Source: Phycobacter azelaicus | GTDB taxonomy: Bacteria; Pseudomonadota; Alphaproteobacteria; Rhodobacterales; Rhodobacteraceae | NCBI RefSeq assembly: GCF_014884385.1 | Contig: NZ_WKFH01000003.1 | Coordinates: 1,763,501 to 1,827,500, forward strand | Direction of reading: 5' to 3' | Length of the DNA stretch: 64,000 nucleotides | In this document: positions 36,325-45,488 of the stretch, piece by piece | Layout: every line of letters starts with the position of its first letter | How positions within the stretch are numbered: position 1 is the first letter of the stretch | Notes under the pieces: model-generated | Told to the model about the DNA's origin: nothing | The model's input: the letters and a program-made list of their open reading frames with translations, nothing else | The model's database searches: none | Program-made: the position numbers and the translations under genes

Positions 36325-36546
36325 GACATGAAATTGCTGTGGGGACGGGCTAAGCGAAAAAATTTAACAATCGCCCCTCGTGTTCGCTATGCGTCCATCG
36401 AAATTGGTGATCGTGCCCTTGACGTTTGTTTATGAATCCGCCCAAACTTCCTTGCGATTTAGGTGTTTTCCCTAGATCACACCGCTCCGGCTTTGGTGCC
36501 GGTAAAAAAACCGCCAAAACAGGCGGAACATCAGGAAGAGGTAAAA

Positions 36547-37563
36547 ATGAACAAATCCGTATTTTTGGGCGCGCTGACCGTTGCTGGCGTTGCTGCTGGT
36601 GCAGCTGCTGCCGGCACGCTGGACGATGTGAAAGCCCGCGGCAAACTGAACTGCGGCGTCACCACCGGTCTGGTCGGTTTTGCTGCTCCGAATGCGAATG
36701 GGGAATGGGAAGGTTTTGACGTCGCTGTCTGCCGTGCTGTAGCTGCGGCCGTTCTGGGCGACTCTACCGCTGTCGAATTCGTGCCGACCACCGGCAAAAC
36801 CCGCTTCACGGCTCTGGCCTCGGGTGAAATCGACATGCTGGCGCGCAACACCACCTGGACCTTCTCGCGCGATGTCGACCTGAAGTTCGAATTCACCGGC
36901 GTGAACTACTACGACGGTCAGGGCTTCATGGTTCCCAAGGACTTGGGCGTGTCCTCGGCCAAGGAACTGGACGGCGCCACCGTCTGCATCCAGACCGGCA
37001 CCACCACCGAGCTGAACCTGGCGGATTTCTTCCGCTCCAACAACATCAGCTACGAGCCGGTTCCGATCGAAACCAACGCCGAAGCGCAGCAGCAGTACCT
37101 CGCTGGCGCCTGTGACGTTTACACCACCGACGCTTCCGGTCTGGCGGCAACCCGCGCGACCTTTGACGATCCGGCAGGCCACGTGCTGCTGCCCGAAATC
37201 ATCTCCAAAGAGCCGCTCGGCCCGCTTGTCCGCCACGGCGACAACGAATGGGGTGACGTGGTTCGCTGGACCCTGAATGCACTGATCACCGCCGAAGAAC
37301 TGGGTGTGACCTCGGCCAACCTGGCTGAAATGTCCGCAGGCACCAACAACCCGGAAATCAACCGTCTGCTGGGCACCGAAGGTACCTTGGGCGAAATGCT
37401 GGGCCTGTCGGCTGACTGGGCGAAGAACGCAATCGCCTCTGGCGGTAACTACGGTGAAGTGTTTGCCAAAAACATCGGTGAAGACACGCCGATCGGTCTG
37501 GCACGCGGTCTGAACGCACAGTGGACCGAAGGTGGCCTGCTGTACTCGCCGCCCTTCCGCTAA
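36547..37563 (+). CDS. aapJ: General L-amino acid ABC transporter, periplasmic binding protein AapJ
   Basis: This 338-residue periplasmic solute-binding protein captures L-amino acids for the AapQMP membrane complex. A signal peptide (residues 1-22, ending AAAAG) precedes TLDDVKARGKLNCGVTTGLV, the standard start of a family 3 binding domain. FVPTTGKTRFTALASGEIDM and NTTWTFSRDVDLKFEF are AapJ-like. The start MNKSVFLGA has GGAAGAGG upstream; the longer frame was rejected. A hairpin with a T-rich tail between aapJ and aapQ should make more AapJ than membrane subunits. The preceding 222-bp gap holds its promoter region; I see no clear operator there. Confidence 0.95.
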   Translation: MNKSVFLGALTVAGVAAGAAAAGTLDDVKARGKLNCGVTTGLVGFAAPNANGEWEGFDVAVCRAVAAAVLGDSTAVEFVPTTGKTRFTALASGEIDMLARNTTWTFSRDVDLKFEFTGVNYYDGQGFMVPKDLGVSSAKELDGATVCIQTGTTTELNLADFFRSNNISYEPVPIETNAEAQQQYLAGACDVYTTDASGLAATRATFDDPAGHVLLPEIISKEPLGPLVRHGDNEWGDVVRWTLNALITAEELGVTSANLAEMSAGTNNPEINRLLGTEGTLGEMLGLSADWAKNAIASGGNYGEVFAKNIGEDTPIGLARGLNAQWTEGGLLYSPPFR

Positions 37564-37577
37564 ACACATCAAGGAGA

Positions 37578-37607
37578 GGGCGCGGTTTCATTCCGCGCCC
37601 TTTTCTT
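37578..37607 (+). terminator. Partial terminator between aapJ and aapQ
   Basis: GGGCGCGG (37578-37585) and CCGCGCCC (37593-37600) form a perfect 8-bp stem with a 7-nt loop followed by TTTTCTT. Within a transporter operon it likely reduces expression of the downstream membrane genes. Confidence 0.8.
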
Positions 37608-37690
37608 AACCATCTTAAAGCTTCGGATTTTTGCGGAGCGGGGGCAAACCTCGCCGAGACGTGAATCCGCTGCCTCGGGGATCTCTTTAC

Positions 37691-38923
37691 ATGTCAACTC
37701 TCACTGACCCTCCACAGGAGCCGTTTCGGCTGTCCATGTTGGTCAACGATACCCGCTATCGTTCGTTGACCTTCCAGGCCATCGCCGCGATCCTGCTGGC
37801 TTTGTCGATCTGGTATCTGGGTAACAACCTCATTCAGAACCTGCGCGCTGCGGGCCTCAATATCTCGTATGACTTCCTGGGCAATCCGGCTGGTTACGAT
37901 ATCAACCAGCGTCTTGTCGAATACGACAACCAGGACAGCCACGGTCGCGCGGCCCTGGTCGGGATCTTGAATACGCTTCTGGTCGCCTTCCTGGCCTGTA
38001 TCACCGCCACCATTTTCGGCGTTATTGCGGGCGTTCTGCGTCTTTCCAACAACTGGCTCGTCTCCAAACTGATGGCGGTCTACGTCGAGATCTTCCGGAA
38101 CATTCCGGTTCTCATCTGGATCATCATCATCTTCACCATCATGACGGCGGCGCTGCCGGGGCCAAGGGCCTTCCGCGGCGATGACCCGGCGTCTACCATG
38201 GTGCTGGATCTCTTTGCCTTCACCAACAGGGGTGTCTACATCCCGATGCCATGGTTCGAGAGCGGCATCTTTGCCTCCGCCACAATGAACTGGCTTCTGG
38301 TTCTGGCGGTTCTGGTCGGCTCGTTCTTTGCAACCCGCAAAATCGAAGCCTGGGCGACCCAAAAGCAGGAAGCAACTGGCGAGCGGCCCAAAACCCTGGC
38401 CATGGTTCTGGGCGTATGGTTGGTTCCGTTCCTGCTGTTGATGGTCATCATGGGCCTGACCTGGGAAATCCCGGCGCTTAAAGGCTTCAACTTTCAGGGT
38501 GGTATCAAGATTGGGGGGCCGCTGATCGCGCTTTGGTTCGCGCTGTCGATCTACACCGGTGCCTTTATCGCAGAGAACGTGCGAGCCGGTATCCAGGCGA
38601 TCTCCAAGGGGCAGACCGAGGCCGCGGCTGCACTGGGCTTGCGACCCGGACGTATCATGAACCTAGTGATCCTGCCGCAAGCGCTGCGGGTGATTATTCC
38701 GCCGCTGATCTCGCAGTATCTCAACATCACCAAAAACTCCTCGCTGGCGATTGCCGTGGGGTATGCGGATATCACCGCGACCCTGGGCGGTATCACCCTC
38801 AACCAGACCGGCCGCGCGATTGAATGCGTGCTGCTGCTGATGCTCTTCTATCTCACGGCATCGCTGGTCATCTCGATGGTGATGAACATCTACAACGCCT
38901 CCGTGAAGCTGAAGGAGCGCTAA
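37691..38923 (+). CDS. aapQ: General L-amino acid ABC transporter permease AapQ
   Basis: This 410-residue inner-membrane permease of the His/Glu family has eight or so helices. GILNTLLVAFLACITATIFG starts the conserved transport domain, VEIFRNIPVLIWIIIIF follows, and the EAA loop is EAAAALGLRPGRIMNLVILP. It is long compared with simple permeases because of an extra loop between helices, typical of AapQ/BztB. The start MSTLTDPPQEPF was chosen at the family N-terminus; its ribosome-binding site is weak. It pairs with AapM, whose start is 3 bp after its stop. Confidence 0.94.
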   Translation: MSTLTDPPQEPFRLSMLVNDTRYRSLTFQAIAAILLALSIWYLGNNLIQNLRAAGLNISYDFLGNPAGYDINQRLVEYDNQDSHGRAALVGILNTLLVAFLACITATIFGVIAGVLRLSNNWLVSKLMAVYVEIFRNIPVLIWIIIIFTIMTAALPGPRAFRGDDPASTMVLDLFAFTNRGVYIPMPWFESGIFASATMNWLLVLAVLVGSFFATRKIEAWATQKQEATGERPKTLAMVLGVWLVPFLLLMVIMGLTWEIPALKGFNFQGGIKIGGPLIALWFALSIYTGAFIAENVRAGIQAISKGQTEAAAALGLRPGRIMNLVILPQALRVIIPPLISQYLNITKNSSLAIAVGYADITATLGGITLNQTGRAIECVLLLMLFYLTASLVISMVMNIYNASVKLKER

Positions 38924-38926
38924 GCC

Positions 38927-40225
38927 ATGAGTGACAAGACATCCGATTCGATCGCCTTTGTCGCCAAAGGCACCATCCCACCGTCTCCGCCGCCAGCCAG
39001 TCAGGCCGGCGTGGTCAAATGGCTGCGGGACAACCTGTTTTCCAGCGTTCCAAACGGGATCCTAACGCTGGTTGCGCTGACCGTGATCTATCTGGTCCTG
39101 CAGAAAACCGTGCCGTGGCTGTTCAACGGTGTCTGGACGACAACCTCGCTGAACGAGTGCCGTGAGGTACTTGATGGCAAGGTGGGCGCCTGTTTCTCGG
39201 TCCTGACCGAGCGCTGGCACCAGCTCCTCTACGGTTTCAAATACCCGGCCGAGTACTACTGGCGTCCGAACCTCGGTTTGGTGCTGCTGCTGGTTGCCGT
39301 GGCCCCGGTGCTGTTCTTTGATCTGCCACGCAAGATGCTGATCTTTACCGGCCTCTATCCGTTCATCGCTTTCTGGCTGATCTGGGGTGGCACCATCATG
39401 GCGCCAATCATTGCCCTGCTGGGTTTTGTCGTGGGCGGTGTGGTGTTTCAGGTCTATGGTCGCAGCTCCTTTGCCGCGGGCTTTTTCGGGGGTATCGCCG
39501 CTGCGCTGATCATCTGGGCTCTGGGCGGAATGCTGATCCCCGAAGGAGCCTCTGAGAACGCCATGCTGGAGGCGGTGCCTTCGCGCGATCTGGGCGGCTT
39601 TATGCTGAACCTGATGCTGGGTGTGACCTGTGTATCGCTGTCGCTGCCGCTGGGCATCGCCCTGGCATTGGGACGTCAGTCTGACATGCCGCTGATCAAG
39701 TGGATCTGCGTCATCTTCATCGAATTCGTTCGGGGCGTGCCACTAATCACGCTTCTGTTCGTCGCCTCGGTGATGCTGGCCTATTTCTTCCCGCCGGATG
39801 CCACCGTGGACCTGTTCCTGCGCGTGGTCATCATGATCACCATGTTCTCGGCAGCCTATATCGCCGAGGTGATCCGGGGTGGCCTTGCCGCACTTCCTAA
39901 GGGCCAATACGAGGCCGCGGATTCGCTGGGTCTCGATTACCCGCAGGCGATGCGTCTGATAATCTTGCCGCAGGCGCTGAAGATCTCGATCCCTGGAATC
40001 GTGAACGTGGCCGTGGGCCTGTTCAAGGATACCACGCTGGTCTCGGTCATCTCGATGTTCGACCTCGTGGGCATGATCCGCGGACCGATCCTGGCTTCGA
40101 CCGAATGGAACGGCGTCTACTGGGAGCTTCTGGGCTTTGCCGCGCTCCTTTTCTTCGTCGTCTGCTACGGCATCTCTCAATACTCGCAATGGCTGGAACG
40201 CCGCCTTGCGACCGATCACCGATAA
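38927..40225 (+). CDS. aapM: General L-amino acid ABC transporter permease AapM
   Basis: This 432-residue second permease forms a heterodimer with AapQ in the inner membrane. A long N-terminal part with several helices (to about residue 225) precedes the transport domain. FIEFVRGVPLITLLFVASVM and the EAA loop YEAADSLGLDYPQAMRLIIL are the main motifs. The internal cytosolic/periplasmic insertion is typical of the AapM/BztC type. It lies 3 bp from aapQ and 12 bp from aapP. Confidence 0.94.
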   Translation: MSDKTSDSIAFVAKGTIPPSPPPASQAGVVKWLRDNLFSSVPNGILTLVALTVIYLVLQKTVPWLFNGVWTTTSLNECREVLDGKVGACFSVLTERWHQLLYGFKYPAEYYWRPNLGLVLLLVAVAPVLFFDLPRKMLIFTGLYPFIAFWLIWGGTIMAPIIALLGFVVGGVVFQVYGRSSFAAGFFGGIAAALIIWALGGMLIPEGASENAMLEAVPSRDLGGFMLNLMLGVTCVSLSLPLGIALALGRQSDMPLIKWICVIFIEFVRGVPLITLLFVASVMLAYFFPPDATVDLFLRVVIMITMFSAAYIAEVIRGGLAALPKGQYEAADSLGLDYPQAMRLIILPQALKISIPGIVNVAVGLFKDTTLVSVISMFDLVGMIRGPILASTEWNGVYWELLGFAALLFFVVCYGISQYSQWLERRLATDHR

Positions 40226-40237
40226 GGAGGCCAAGAC

Positions 40238-41005
40238 ATGACTGGCACTTCACAAATGAAGGTATCCGACGAAGTCGCGATCACCATCGACGGAATGAAC
40301 AAGTGGTACGGCTCTTTCCACGTGCTGCGCGACATCAACCTGACGGTCTACCAGGGCGAGCGAATCGTGATCTGTGGCCCCTCCGGCTCGGGTAAATCCA
40401 CGCTGATCCGCTGCATCAACGCGCTGGAGGAACACCAGCAGGGCTCGATCACCGTGGATGGCACGCTCTTGTCGTCGGATCTGAAGAACATCGACAAGAT
40501 CCGCTCCGAGGTTGGCATGTGCTTCCAGCACTTCAACCTGTTCCCGCATCTTACGATCCTGGAAAACTGTACGCTGGCCCCGATCTGGGTGCGCAAGACG
40601 CCCAAGAAGGAAGCTGAAGAGCGCGCGATGCACTTCCTCGAGAAGGTCAAGATCCCGGATCAGGCGAACAAGTACCCAGGCCAGCTTTCGGGTGGTCAGC
40701 AGCAGCGTGTGGCGATCGCGCGCTCGCTGTGCATGATGCCGCGCATCATGCTGTTCGATGAACCCACGTCGGCGCTGGACCCCGAGATGATCAAGGAGGT
40801 GCTCGACACCATGATCGAACTCGCCGAAGAAGGCATGACCATGCTGTGCGTGACACACGAGATGGGGTTTGCCCGTCAGGTGGCGAACCGGGTGATCTTC
40901 ATGGATGCGGGCCAGATCGTTGAACAGAACGAGCCTGAAGCCTTCTTCAACAACCCGCAAAGCGAGCGGACGCAGCTGTTCTTGAGTCAGATCCTCGGGC
41001 ACTAA
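40238..41005 (+). CDS. aapP: General L-amino acid ABC transporter ATP-binding protein AapP
   Basis: This 255-residue ATPase powers the Aap transporter from the cytoplasmic side. Walker A is GPSGSGKST (47-55), the signature is LSGGQQQRV (150-158), Walker B with the D-loop is [10 protein letters not shown] (172-181), and the switch histidine is in [17 protein letters not shown] lies 8 nt before the ATG. It is the last gene of aapJQMP and a perfect terminator follows. Confidence 0.96.
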   Translation: MTGTSQMKVSDEVAITIDGMNKWYGSFHVLRDINLTVYQGERIVICGPSGSGKSTLIRCINALEEHQQGSITVDGTLLSSDLKNIDKIRSEVGMCFQHFNLFPHLTILENCTLAPIWVRKTPKKEAEERAMHFLEKVKIPDQANKYPGQLSGGQQQRVAIARSLCMMPRIMLFDEPTSALDPEMIKEVLDTMIELAEEGMTMLCVTHEMGFARQVANRVIFMDAGQIVEQNEPEAFFNNPQSERTQLFLSQILGH

Positions 41006-41031
41006 GCTCCGGGATGACAGGGCAAAAAATG

Positions 41032-41060
41032 ACCCGCCGGGGTGCCCCGGCGGGTTTTTC
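41032..41060 (+). terminator. Rho-independent terminator of aapJQMP
   Basis: Eleven-base arms (41032-41042 and 41045-41055) are perfectly complementary and followed by a T-run. It sits between the convergent aapP and sixA genes and may work in both directions. Confidence 0.9.
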
Positions 41061-41080
41061 TGTTTGTAGGCAGGGGGCGC

Positions 41081-41578
41081 TCAGGCGCCCAAGAGTTCAC
41101 GCGGTACGGTGAAGTCGAGCACTTTGCCGCTGCTCCAGGTCAGATCGTTCCAGGTGTCAATGTCGAACCTCGCGATCAGCGTTGCGCCTGTTGGGAAATC
41201 GTCAAAGCGCGAGTGGTCCGGAGGATGGTTCACGATGGCATGGGCAAAAGCGGCAATACCGGGATTGTGCCCCAGGATCATCGTTTGCGGATGGGCGGCT
41301 TCTCTCAGCACCTGAAAGATGATGTCCGAGCTGGCATGATACAGCCGTTCGGTGAACACAGCGGGTACCTTCATTCCCAAAAGCTCGTAGGTTTCGCGCG
41401 TGCGCTGCGAGGAAGAGGACAGAACCTGGTCCGGGAGCTGTTTCATATCCCTCAGCCAGTCCCCCAGCGCCTTGGCCGAGGCCCGGCCCCGTTTGTTCAG
41501 TGGGCGGGAATGATCGCTTGGGGCGCTTGTGTCCCAGGCGGATTTTGCATGGCGGGTCAGAATGAGGGTACAGGTCAT
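41081..41578 (-). CDS. SixA-like phosphohistidine phosphatase
   Basis: This 165-residue histidine-phosphatase-superfamily protein has the catalytic LTRHAKSAW (H10, RHA instead of the commoner RHG) and MILGHNPGIAAF with the second histidine. SixA of E. coli removes phosphate from histidine in phosphotransfer proteins; here the partner is unknown. The start MTCTLILT overlaps the stop of the preceding ferredoxin-like gene as ATGA, and a longer frame was rejected. It converges on aapP. Confidence 0.87.
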   Translation of the reverse strand: MTCTLILTRHAKSAWDTSAPSDHSRPLNKRGRASAKALGDWLRDMKQLPDQVLSSSSQRTRETYELLGMKVPAVFTERLYHASSDIIFQVLREAAHPQTMILGHNPGIAAFAHAIVNHPPDHSRFDDFPTGATLIARFDIDTWNDLTWSSGKVLDFTVPRELLGA

Positions 41579-42249
41579 GTCTTGTGAAAATAACTCATGT
41601 GATGGGCTGATTGCGCCGGATCGCGATCTATACCCCGGCTCAGGGGGCAGGCAAGTCGGGCAAGGCAGCCGTTGGACAGGCAAAGGGTCCCGCTTTGGGT
41701 CTCCAGGTGATTGTGACAGGCTGACAGGTCATAGGGGCCACCGTCAACCAGGGCGTGTGCCGGGCAGGTCGTTAGACACGGGCGCTCCGCGCAGGTCTCG
41801 CAGGGGGAGCTCCGCAAGGGCGGTGCCGGTATTTTTATGTTCTGTCGCAAATGCAAAGCGCCCCTGTAGGAAATCAACATGCCAACAGTATCATGGACCA
41901 GCATATGCGACGGGGATGTGAAAGCCCGGCCTGAGGCCAGCGCCCAGTTGATGAATGGCCGATAGGGTGGTCCGCCAAAGGGGTAGTAGGTATCAGCGTC
42001 AAACTGCTGGGCTAAGCAATCAACCACGCGATGAGACCAGCGATCCAAGGGATCTGGCCTGCCATCCTTGAACTCAGGGGCGGACTGGAGCCGCCTCCAG
42101 CTTCCTTCTGTGGCCAGCCCCAGCAAAATCAGGGTCCCCGAGGTCACCGCCTGCACGGGTGTTTTGCCCGGATGAACCGCGCCCAGAATGGCCAGCTCCT
42201 GCGTTTGGGCAGCGTCCAGAATTTGTTGATATGTGACAACGGCTGTCAT
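41575..42249 (-). CDS. Ferredoxin-like iron-sulfur protein
   Basis: This 224-residue protein has an N-terminal alpha/beta part (about 1-140) and a C-terminal cysteine cluster. CETCAERPCLTTCP looks like one [4Fe-4S] site, with further cysteines in SACHNHLET, CLSNGCLARLACP that could make a second. The arrangement is reminiscent of the QueG/reductive-dehalogenase-like ferredoxin tail, but the cobalamin-binding part is not evident and the role is unknown. AAGGAGC lies 6 nt before the ATG. It overlaps sixA by 4 bp and lies 109 bp downstream of argB on the same strand. Confidence 0.75.
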   Translation of the reverse strand: MTAVVTYQQILDAAQTQELAILGAVHPGKTPVQAVTSGTLILLGLATEGSWRRLQSAPEFKDGRPDPLDRWSHRVVDCLAQQFDADTYYPFGGPPYRPFINWALASGRAFTSPSHMLVHDTVGMLISYRGALHLRQNIKIPAPPLRSSPCETCAERPCLTTCPAHALVDGGPYDLSACHNHLETQSGTLCLSNGCLARLACPLSRGIDRDPAQSAHHMSYFHKT

Positions 42250-42358
42250 GGGCGCTCCTTGCGAGTGCCCACGATCTTACCTCCCGACGAGAGGTTGCCA
42301 AAAGAAAACCGTCCGGATCGGGGCGGATTCCTTCAATATGGTATTGGGAGGAAGGCGA

Positions 42359-43219
42359 TCAGGCGCGGATCATGGATCCGGCGCCGTGGTCGGTAAACAG
42401 TTCCAGTAGAACCGCATTCGGGACCCGTCCATCGACGATGGTGCAGGCGCGCACGCCATTTCGCACTGCCGAAAGGGCGGTTTCGGTCTTGGGGATCATA
42501 CCGCCTGCAATGACGCCCGATTTCGTCATTGCCTCCACATCGGCGGCTTTGAGTTCTGTCACGACCTCTCCGTCGGCATTCTTTACGCCCGAGACGTCTG
42601 TCAGCAGCAAAAGCCGGTCCGCGTTGAGCGATTCGGCAATTGCCCCGGCAGCGGTATCGCCGTTTATGTTGAAGGTCTCGCCGTCGCGGCCTGCGCCGAT
42701 GGGAGCGATCACCGGGATGATGTCGTTCTCGAACAGGTGATGCAGTACCGCGGGGTTCATCTCGACCGGGGTGCCAACAAAACCAAGATCCGGGTTGGTC
42801 TCTTCACAGGTGATGAGGTCCGCGTCCTTGCCGGAAAGCCCCACGCCCATGCCGCCTTGGGCGTTGATCGCCTGCACGATGCGCTTGTTGACGAGGCCGG
42901 ACAGCACCATCTCCACCACTTCCATGGTAGCCTTGTCGGTGACGCGCTTGCCATTTACGAAATCCGATTTGATCTGCAACTTTTCGAGCATTGCATTGAT
43001 CATCGGGCCGCCGCCATGGACGATGACCGGGTTCACTCCAACCTGGCGCATCAATACGATATCACGGGCAAAGGTCTCCATCGCTTCGTCGCTGCCCATG
43101 GCGTGGCCGCCCAGCTTGATGACGACGATGGCCCCGTCGTAGCGCTGCATATAGGGCAGGGCACTGGACAAAGTCTCTGCGGTGGCAATCCAATCGCGGT
43201 TCATATCTTGTTTCTTCAT
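42359..43219 (-). CDS. argB: Acetylglutamate kinase ArgB
   Basis: ArgB phosphorylates N-acetylglutamate in arginine synthesis. The 286-residue amino-acid-kinase protein has [26 protein letters not shown], the [18 protein letters not shown] segment, [18 protein letters not shown] and LLLTDVSGV. The start [10 protein letters not shown] has AAGGGA about 8 nt upstream; a start five codons later is also possible. It diverges from the short-chain dehydrogenase gene across 122 bp. Confidence 0.95.
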   Translation of the reverse strand: MKKQDMNRDWIATAETLSSALPYMQRYDGAIVVIKLGGHAMGSDEAMETFARDIVLMRQVGVNPVIVHGGGPMINAMLEKLQIKSDFVNGKRVTDKATMEVVEMVLSGLVNKRIVQAINAQGGMGVGLSGKDADLITCEETNPDLGFVGTPVEMNPAVLHHLFENDIIPVIAPIGAGRDGETFNINGDTAAGAIAESLNADRLLLLTDVSGVKNADGEVVTELKAADVEAMTKSGVIAGGMIPKTETALSAVRNGVRACTIVDGRVPNAVLLELFTDHGAGSMIRA

Positions 43220-43341
43220 TGCTGGGATCCCTTTGGCCAAGCGTGTTACGCGGTTCTGCGCCTGCTGCCAAGTGCGCCGTTGCAGCGGCGGGCCGGAATG
43301 ATAGGGTCGCAGCATCCATCCCTCAGACTGGAACACACCCC

Positions 43342-44070
43342 ATGAGCCAGAAGACGCTATTGCTCACCGGAGCCAGCCGCGGCATTGGTCATGCGACCGT
43401 ACGCCATTTCAACGCCGAAGGCTGGCGGGTCATCACCTGCTCGCGTCAGCCGTTCCCGCAGGAATGCCCCTGGGGCGGCGGAGAGGAGAATCACGTCCAA
43501 CTGGACCTCTCTGATCCCAGCGATACGATCAATGCCGTAGGGGTGATTCAAGAGCGTCTCAACGGGCGTCTGGATGCCCTGGTCAATAATGCCGGGATTT
43601 CGCCGAAGGGTCCGAACGGAGAGCGTCTCAATACGCTGGATACGGATCTCATGACCTGGGGCAAGGTGTTCCATGTGAACTTTTTCGCCTCGGTGGTGCT
43701 CGCGCGCGGGCTGAAGGATGAACTGGCCGCCGCCAAGGGATCGGTGGTCAATGTGACCTCCATTGCAGGCAGCCGGGTGCATCCCTTCGCTGGTGCGGCC
43801 TATGCGACCTCAAAAGCGGCCCTGGCGGCGCTGACGCGGGAAATGGCCCATGATTTCGGCCCGCTTGGTGTGCGCGTCAATGCGATCGCGCCGGGCGAAG
43901 TGGAAACGGCGATCCTGTCTCCGGGAACAGAACAGATCGTGGAAAAACTGCCCATGCAGCGCCTTGGCCAGCCGGAAGAGGTCGCCGCTGCGATCTATTT
44001 CCTGTGTTCAGGGGGCAGTTCCTATATCTCGGGGGCCGAGATCGAGGTTAATGGCGCCCAGCATGTCTGA
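43342..44070 (+). CDS. SDR-family oxidoreductase
   Basis: This 242-residue classical short-chain dehydrogenase/reductase has the NAD(P)-binding TGASRGIG (9-16), NNAGIS (83-88), and the catalytic S141, Y155 and K159 (YATSK). [12 protein letters not shown] follows as in other classical members. The basic residues after the glycine motif (SR near 35-36) hint at NADP. The start [12 protein letters not shown] is family-like, though the ribosome-binding site is weak. The substrate is unknown. It sits alone on the plus strand between argB and engB. Confidence 0.88.
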   Translation: MSQKTLLLTGASRGIGHATVRHFNAEGWRVITCSRQPFPQECPWGGGEENHVQLDLSDPSDTINAVGVIQERLNGRLDALVNNAGISPKGPNGERLNTLDTDLMTWGKVFHVNFFASVVLARGLKDELAAAKGSVVNVTSIAGSRVHPFAGAAYATSKAALAALTREMAHDFGPLGVRVNAIAPGEVETAILSPGTEQIVEKLPMQRLGQPEEVAAAIYFLCSGGSSYISGAEIEVNGAQHV

Positions 44071-44085
44071 CGGGCGCCGGAGGCC

Positions 44086-44736
44086 TTAGTCGATACCAGC
44101 GATGATCGCCCGCAAGGTGGCGACCCCGTCGCCCTTTTCCGAAGAGGTCAGAACGATCTCAGGATAGGCGGCCGGGTGTTTCGAAAGCGCGTCCCGTACC
44201 TGATCCATCACCTTGTCCAGATCCTTGGCCTTGACCTTGTCCGCCTTGGTCATCACGCATTGGAACGTCACAGCAGCGCTGTCCAGGAGCGCCATGATCT
44301 CTTCATCGACCTTCTTGATGCCGTGGCGGCTGTCGATCAGCACAAAGGCGCGACGCAGGGTCTGACGGCCGCTGAGATAGCGTTTCAGCAGCTTCTGCCA
44401 TTTTTCCACCACGGCGAGGGGGGCATTGGCATAGCCATAGCCGGGAAGATCCACGAGGTAGAGATCGGGTCCTTGGGTGAAATAGTTGATTTCCTGCGTG
44501 CGCCCCGGCGTGTTCGATGCGCGCGCCAGCCCCTTGGTGCCAGTAAGCGCATTGATCAGGCTCGATTTGCCCACGTTGGAGCGGCCCGCGAAACAGACCT
44601 CCGCCCGGTCGGCCTCGGGCAGGCCGGACATGGCGACGACGCCTTTCAGGAATTCGGACTGGCCTGCAAAAAGTTTGCGACCTTTTTCTGCCGTGGCCTC
44701 ATCCGGGGCCTCGGCCAACGGGAACTGCATCTGCAT
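44086..44736 (-). CDS. engB: Ribosome biogenesis GTPase EngB (YsxC/YihA)
   Basis: This 216-residue essential GTPase helps assemble the large ribosomal subunit. G1 is AGRSNVGKSSLI, G3 DLPGYG, G4 TKAD and G5 the TSSEKGDG segment; SNTPGRTQEINYF is the switch I region. The start ATG shares a base with the MOSC stop (TGATG) with AAAGG upstream, so it is translated with that gene. It is the last gene of yidC-MOSC-engB. Confidence 0.95.
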   Translation of the reverse strand: MQMQFPLAEAPDEATAEKGRKLFAGQSEFLKGVVAMSGLPEADRAEVCFAGRSNVGKSSLINALTGTKGLARASNTPGRTQEINYFTQGPDLYLVDLPGYGYANAPLAVVEKWQKLLKRYLSGRQTLRRAFVLIDSRHGIKKVDEEIMALLDSAAVTFQCVMTKADKVKAKDLDKVMDQVRDALSKHPAAYPEIVLTSSEKGDGVATLRAIIAGID

Positions 44737-45488
44737 CAAAGCACCTTTACCGGGTCGCCAAGGCGGATATCCCCACCGCGCACGACCTCTGCATAGACCG
44801 AGAAATCCTGATGGCCAAAGCTGCCGTTCAGGGTTTTGAGTGTATCTGCATCGCGAAGGCCCGTGGCCGGGTTCGCAGTGGTCGCCATGCAGCGCTGGGT
44901 GCGTTCGCGTACCAGGAAGACCGCCGCACCGATCTGCACTTCGCGGCCCAGCCAATCATGCTCTACCCAGGCGTCCTCCAGATCGAACCAGATATTGCCA
45001 CGCCAGCGCAAGGGCGACAGATCTTGCCCCATCGCGGCTTCGACTGCGCGGTGAGAGGCGAGATTGCACAAAGTCACCGAGGGAAAATCGGTATCTGTCA
45101 TCCCACGGCCTGGAACGCGCACGATCCGCGCCGAGGCTGCGCGCCCTGTCGGCATCAGGGGACGGACCCAATCCAGAAAGCGGGGCAGATCTTCGCTTGT
45201 GTCCGGGTTGAAGGTGAGCGGATCGCGTGCTGGGTGGCTCAACGTCACCGTGCCTGCCGCAACATCATATGCTGACGTGATAGCCATCAGTTGCGGGGCC
45301 TTGGCAACGCGGCTGAAGTTGGAGCAGGGCGCCCAGGCGCTGTCATCTGCTGAAGATGCTTCATGAGCAACCGCCCAAACGCGATCGCCGGGCATAGTCT
45401 GCCCGGCGGTCAGCGTGACGCTCTCCAGCGCCTCCCGGCCATGTGATTTGACCGGGTGGCGCCAAATTTCCGTAACGGTGTGCGTCAT
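44736..45488 (-). CDS. MOSC domain-containing protein
   Basis: This 250-residue protein has the MOSC N-terminal barrel (EIWRHPVKSHGREALESVTL) and a MOSC core, with WRGNIWFDLEDAWVEHDWLG and the conserved cysteine in RERTQRCMATTANP. MOSC proteins bind pyranopterin-type or molybdenum-cofactor sulfur carriers and can transfer sulfur or reduce N-hydroxylated compounds. The start MTHTVTEIW overlaps the yidC stop (ATGA) and has GGAGG close before it. It lies between yidC and engB, a conserved arrangement in Rhodobacteraceae. Confidence 0.87.
   Translation of the reverse strand: MTHTVTEIWRHPVKSHGREALESVTLTAGQTMPGDRVWAVAHEASSADDSAWAPCSNFSRVAKAPQLMAITSAYDVAAGTVTLSHPARDPLTFNPDTSEDLPRFLDWVRPLMPTGRAASARIVRVPGRGMTDTDFPSVTLCNLASHRAVEAAMGQDLSPLRWRGNIWFDLEDAWVEHDWLGREVQIGAAVFLVRERTQRCMATTANPATGLRDADTLKTLNGSFGHQDFSVYAEVVRGGDIRLGDPVKVL

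Noticed and set aside
41575..42249. Epoxyqueuosine reductase QueG
   Set aside because: The cysteine-rich tail is suggestive, but the protein is far too short and the cobalamin-binding part is not recognisable.
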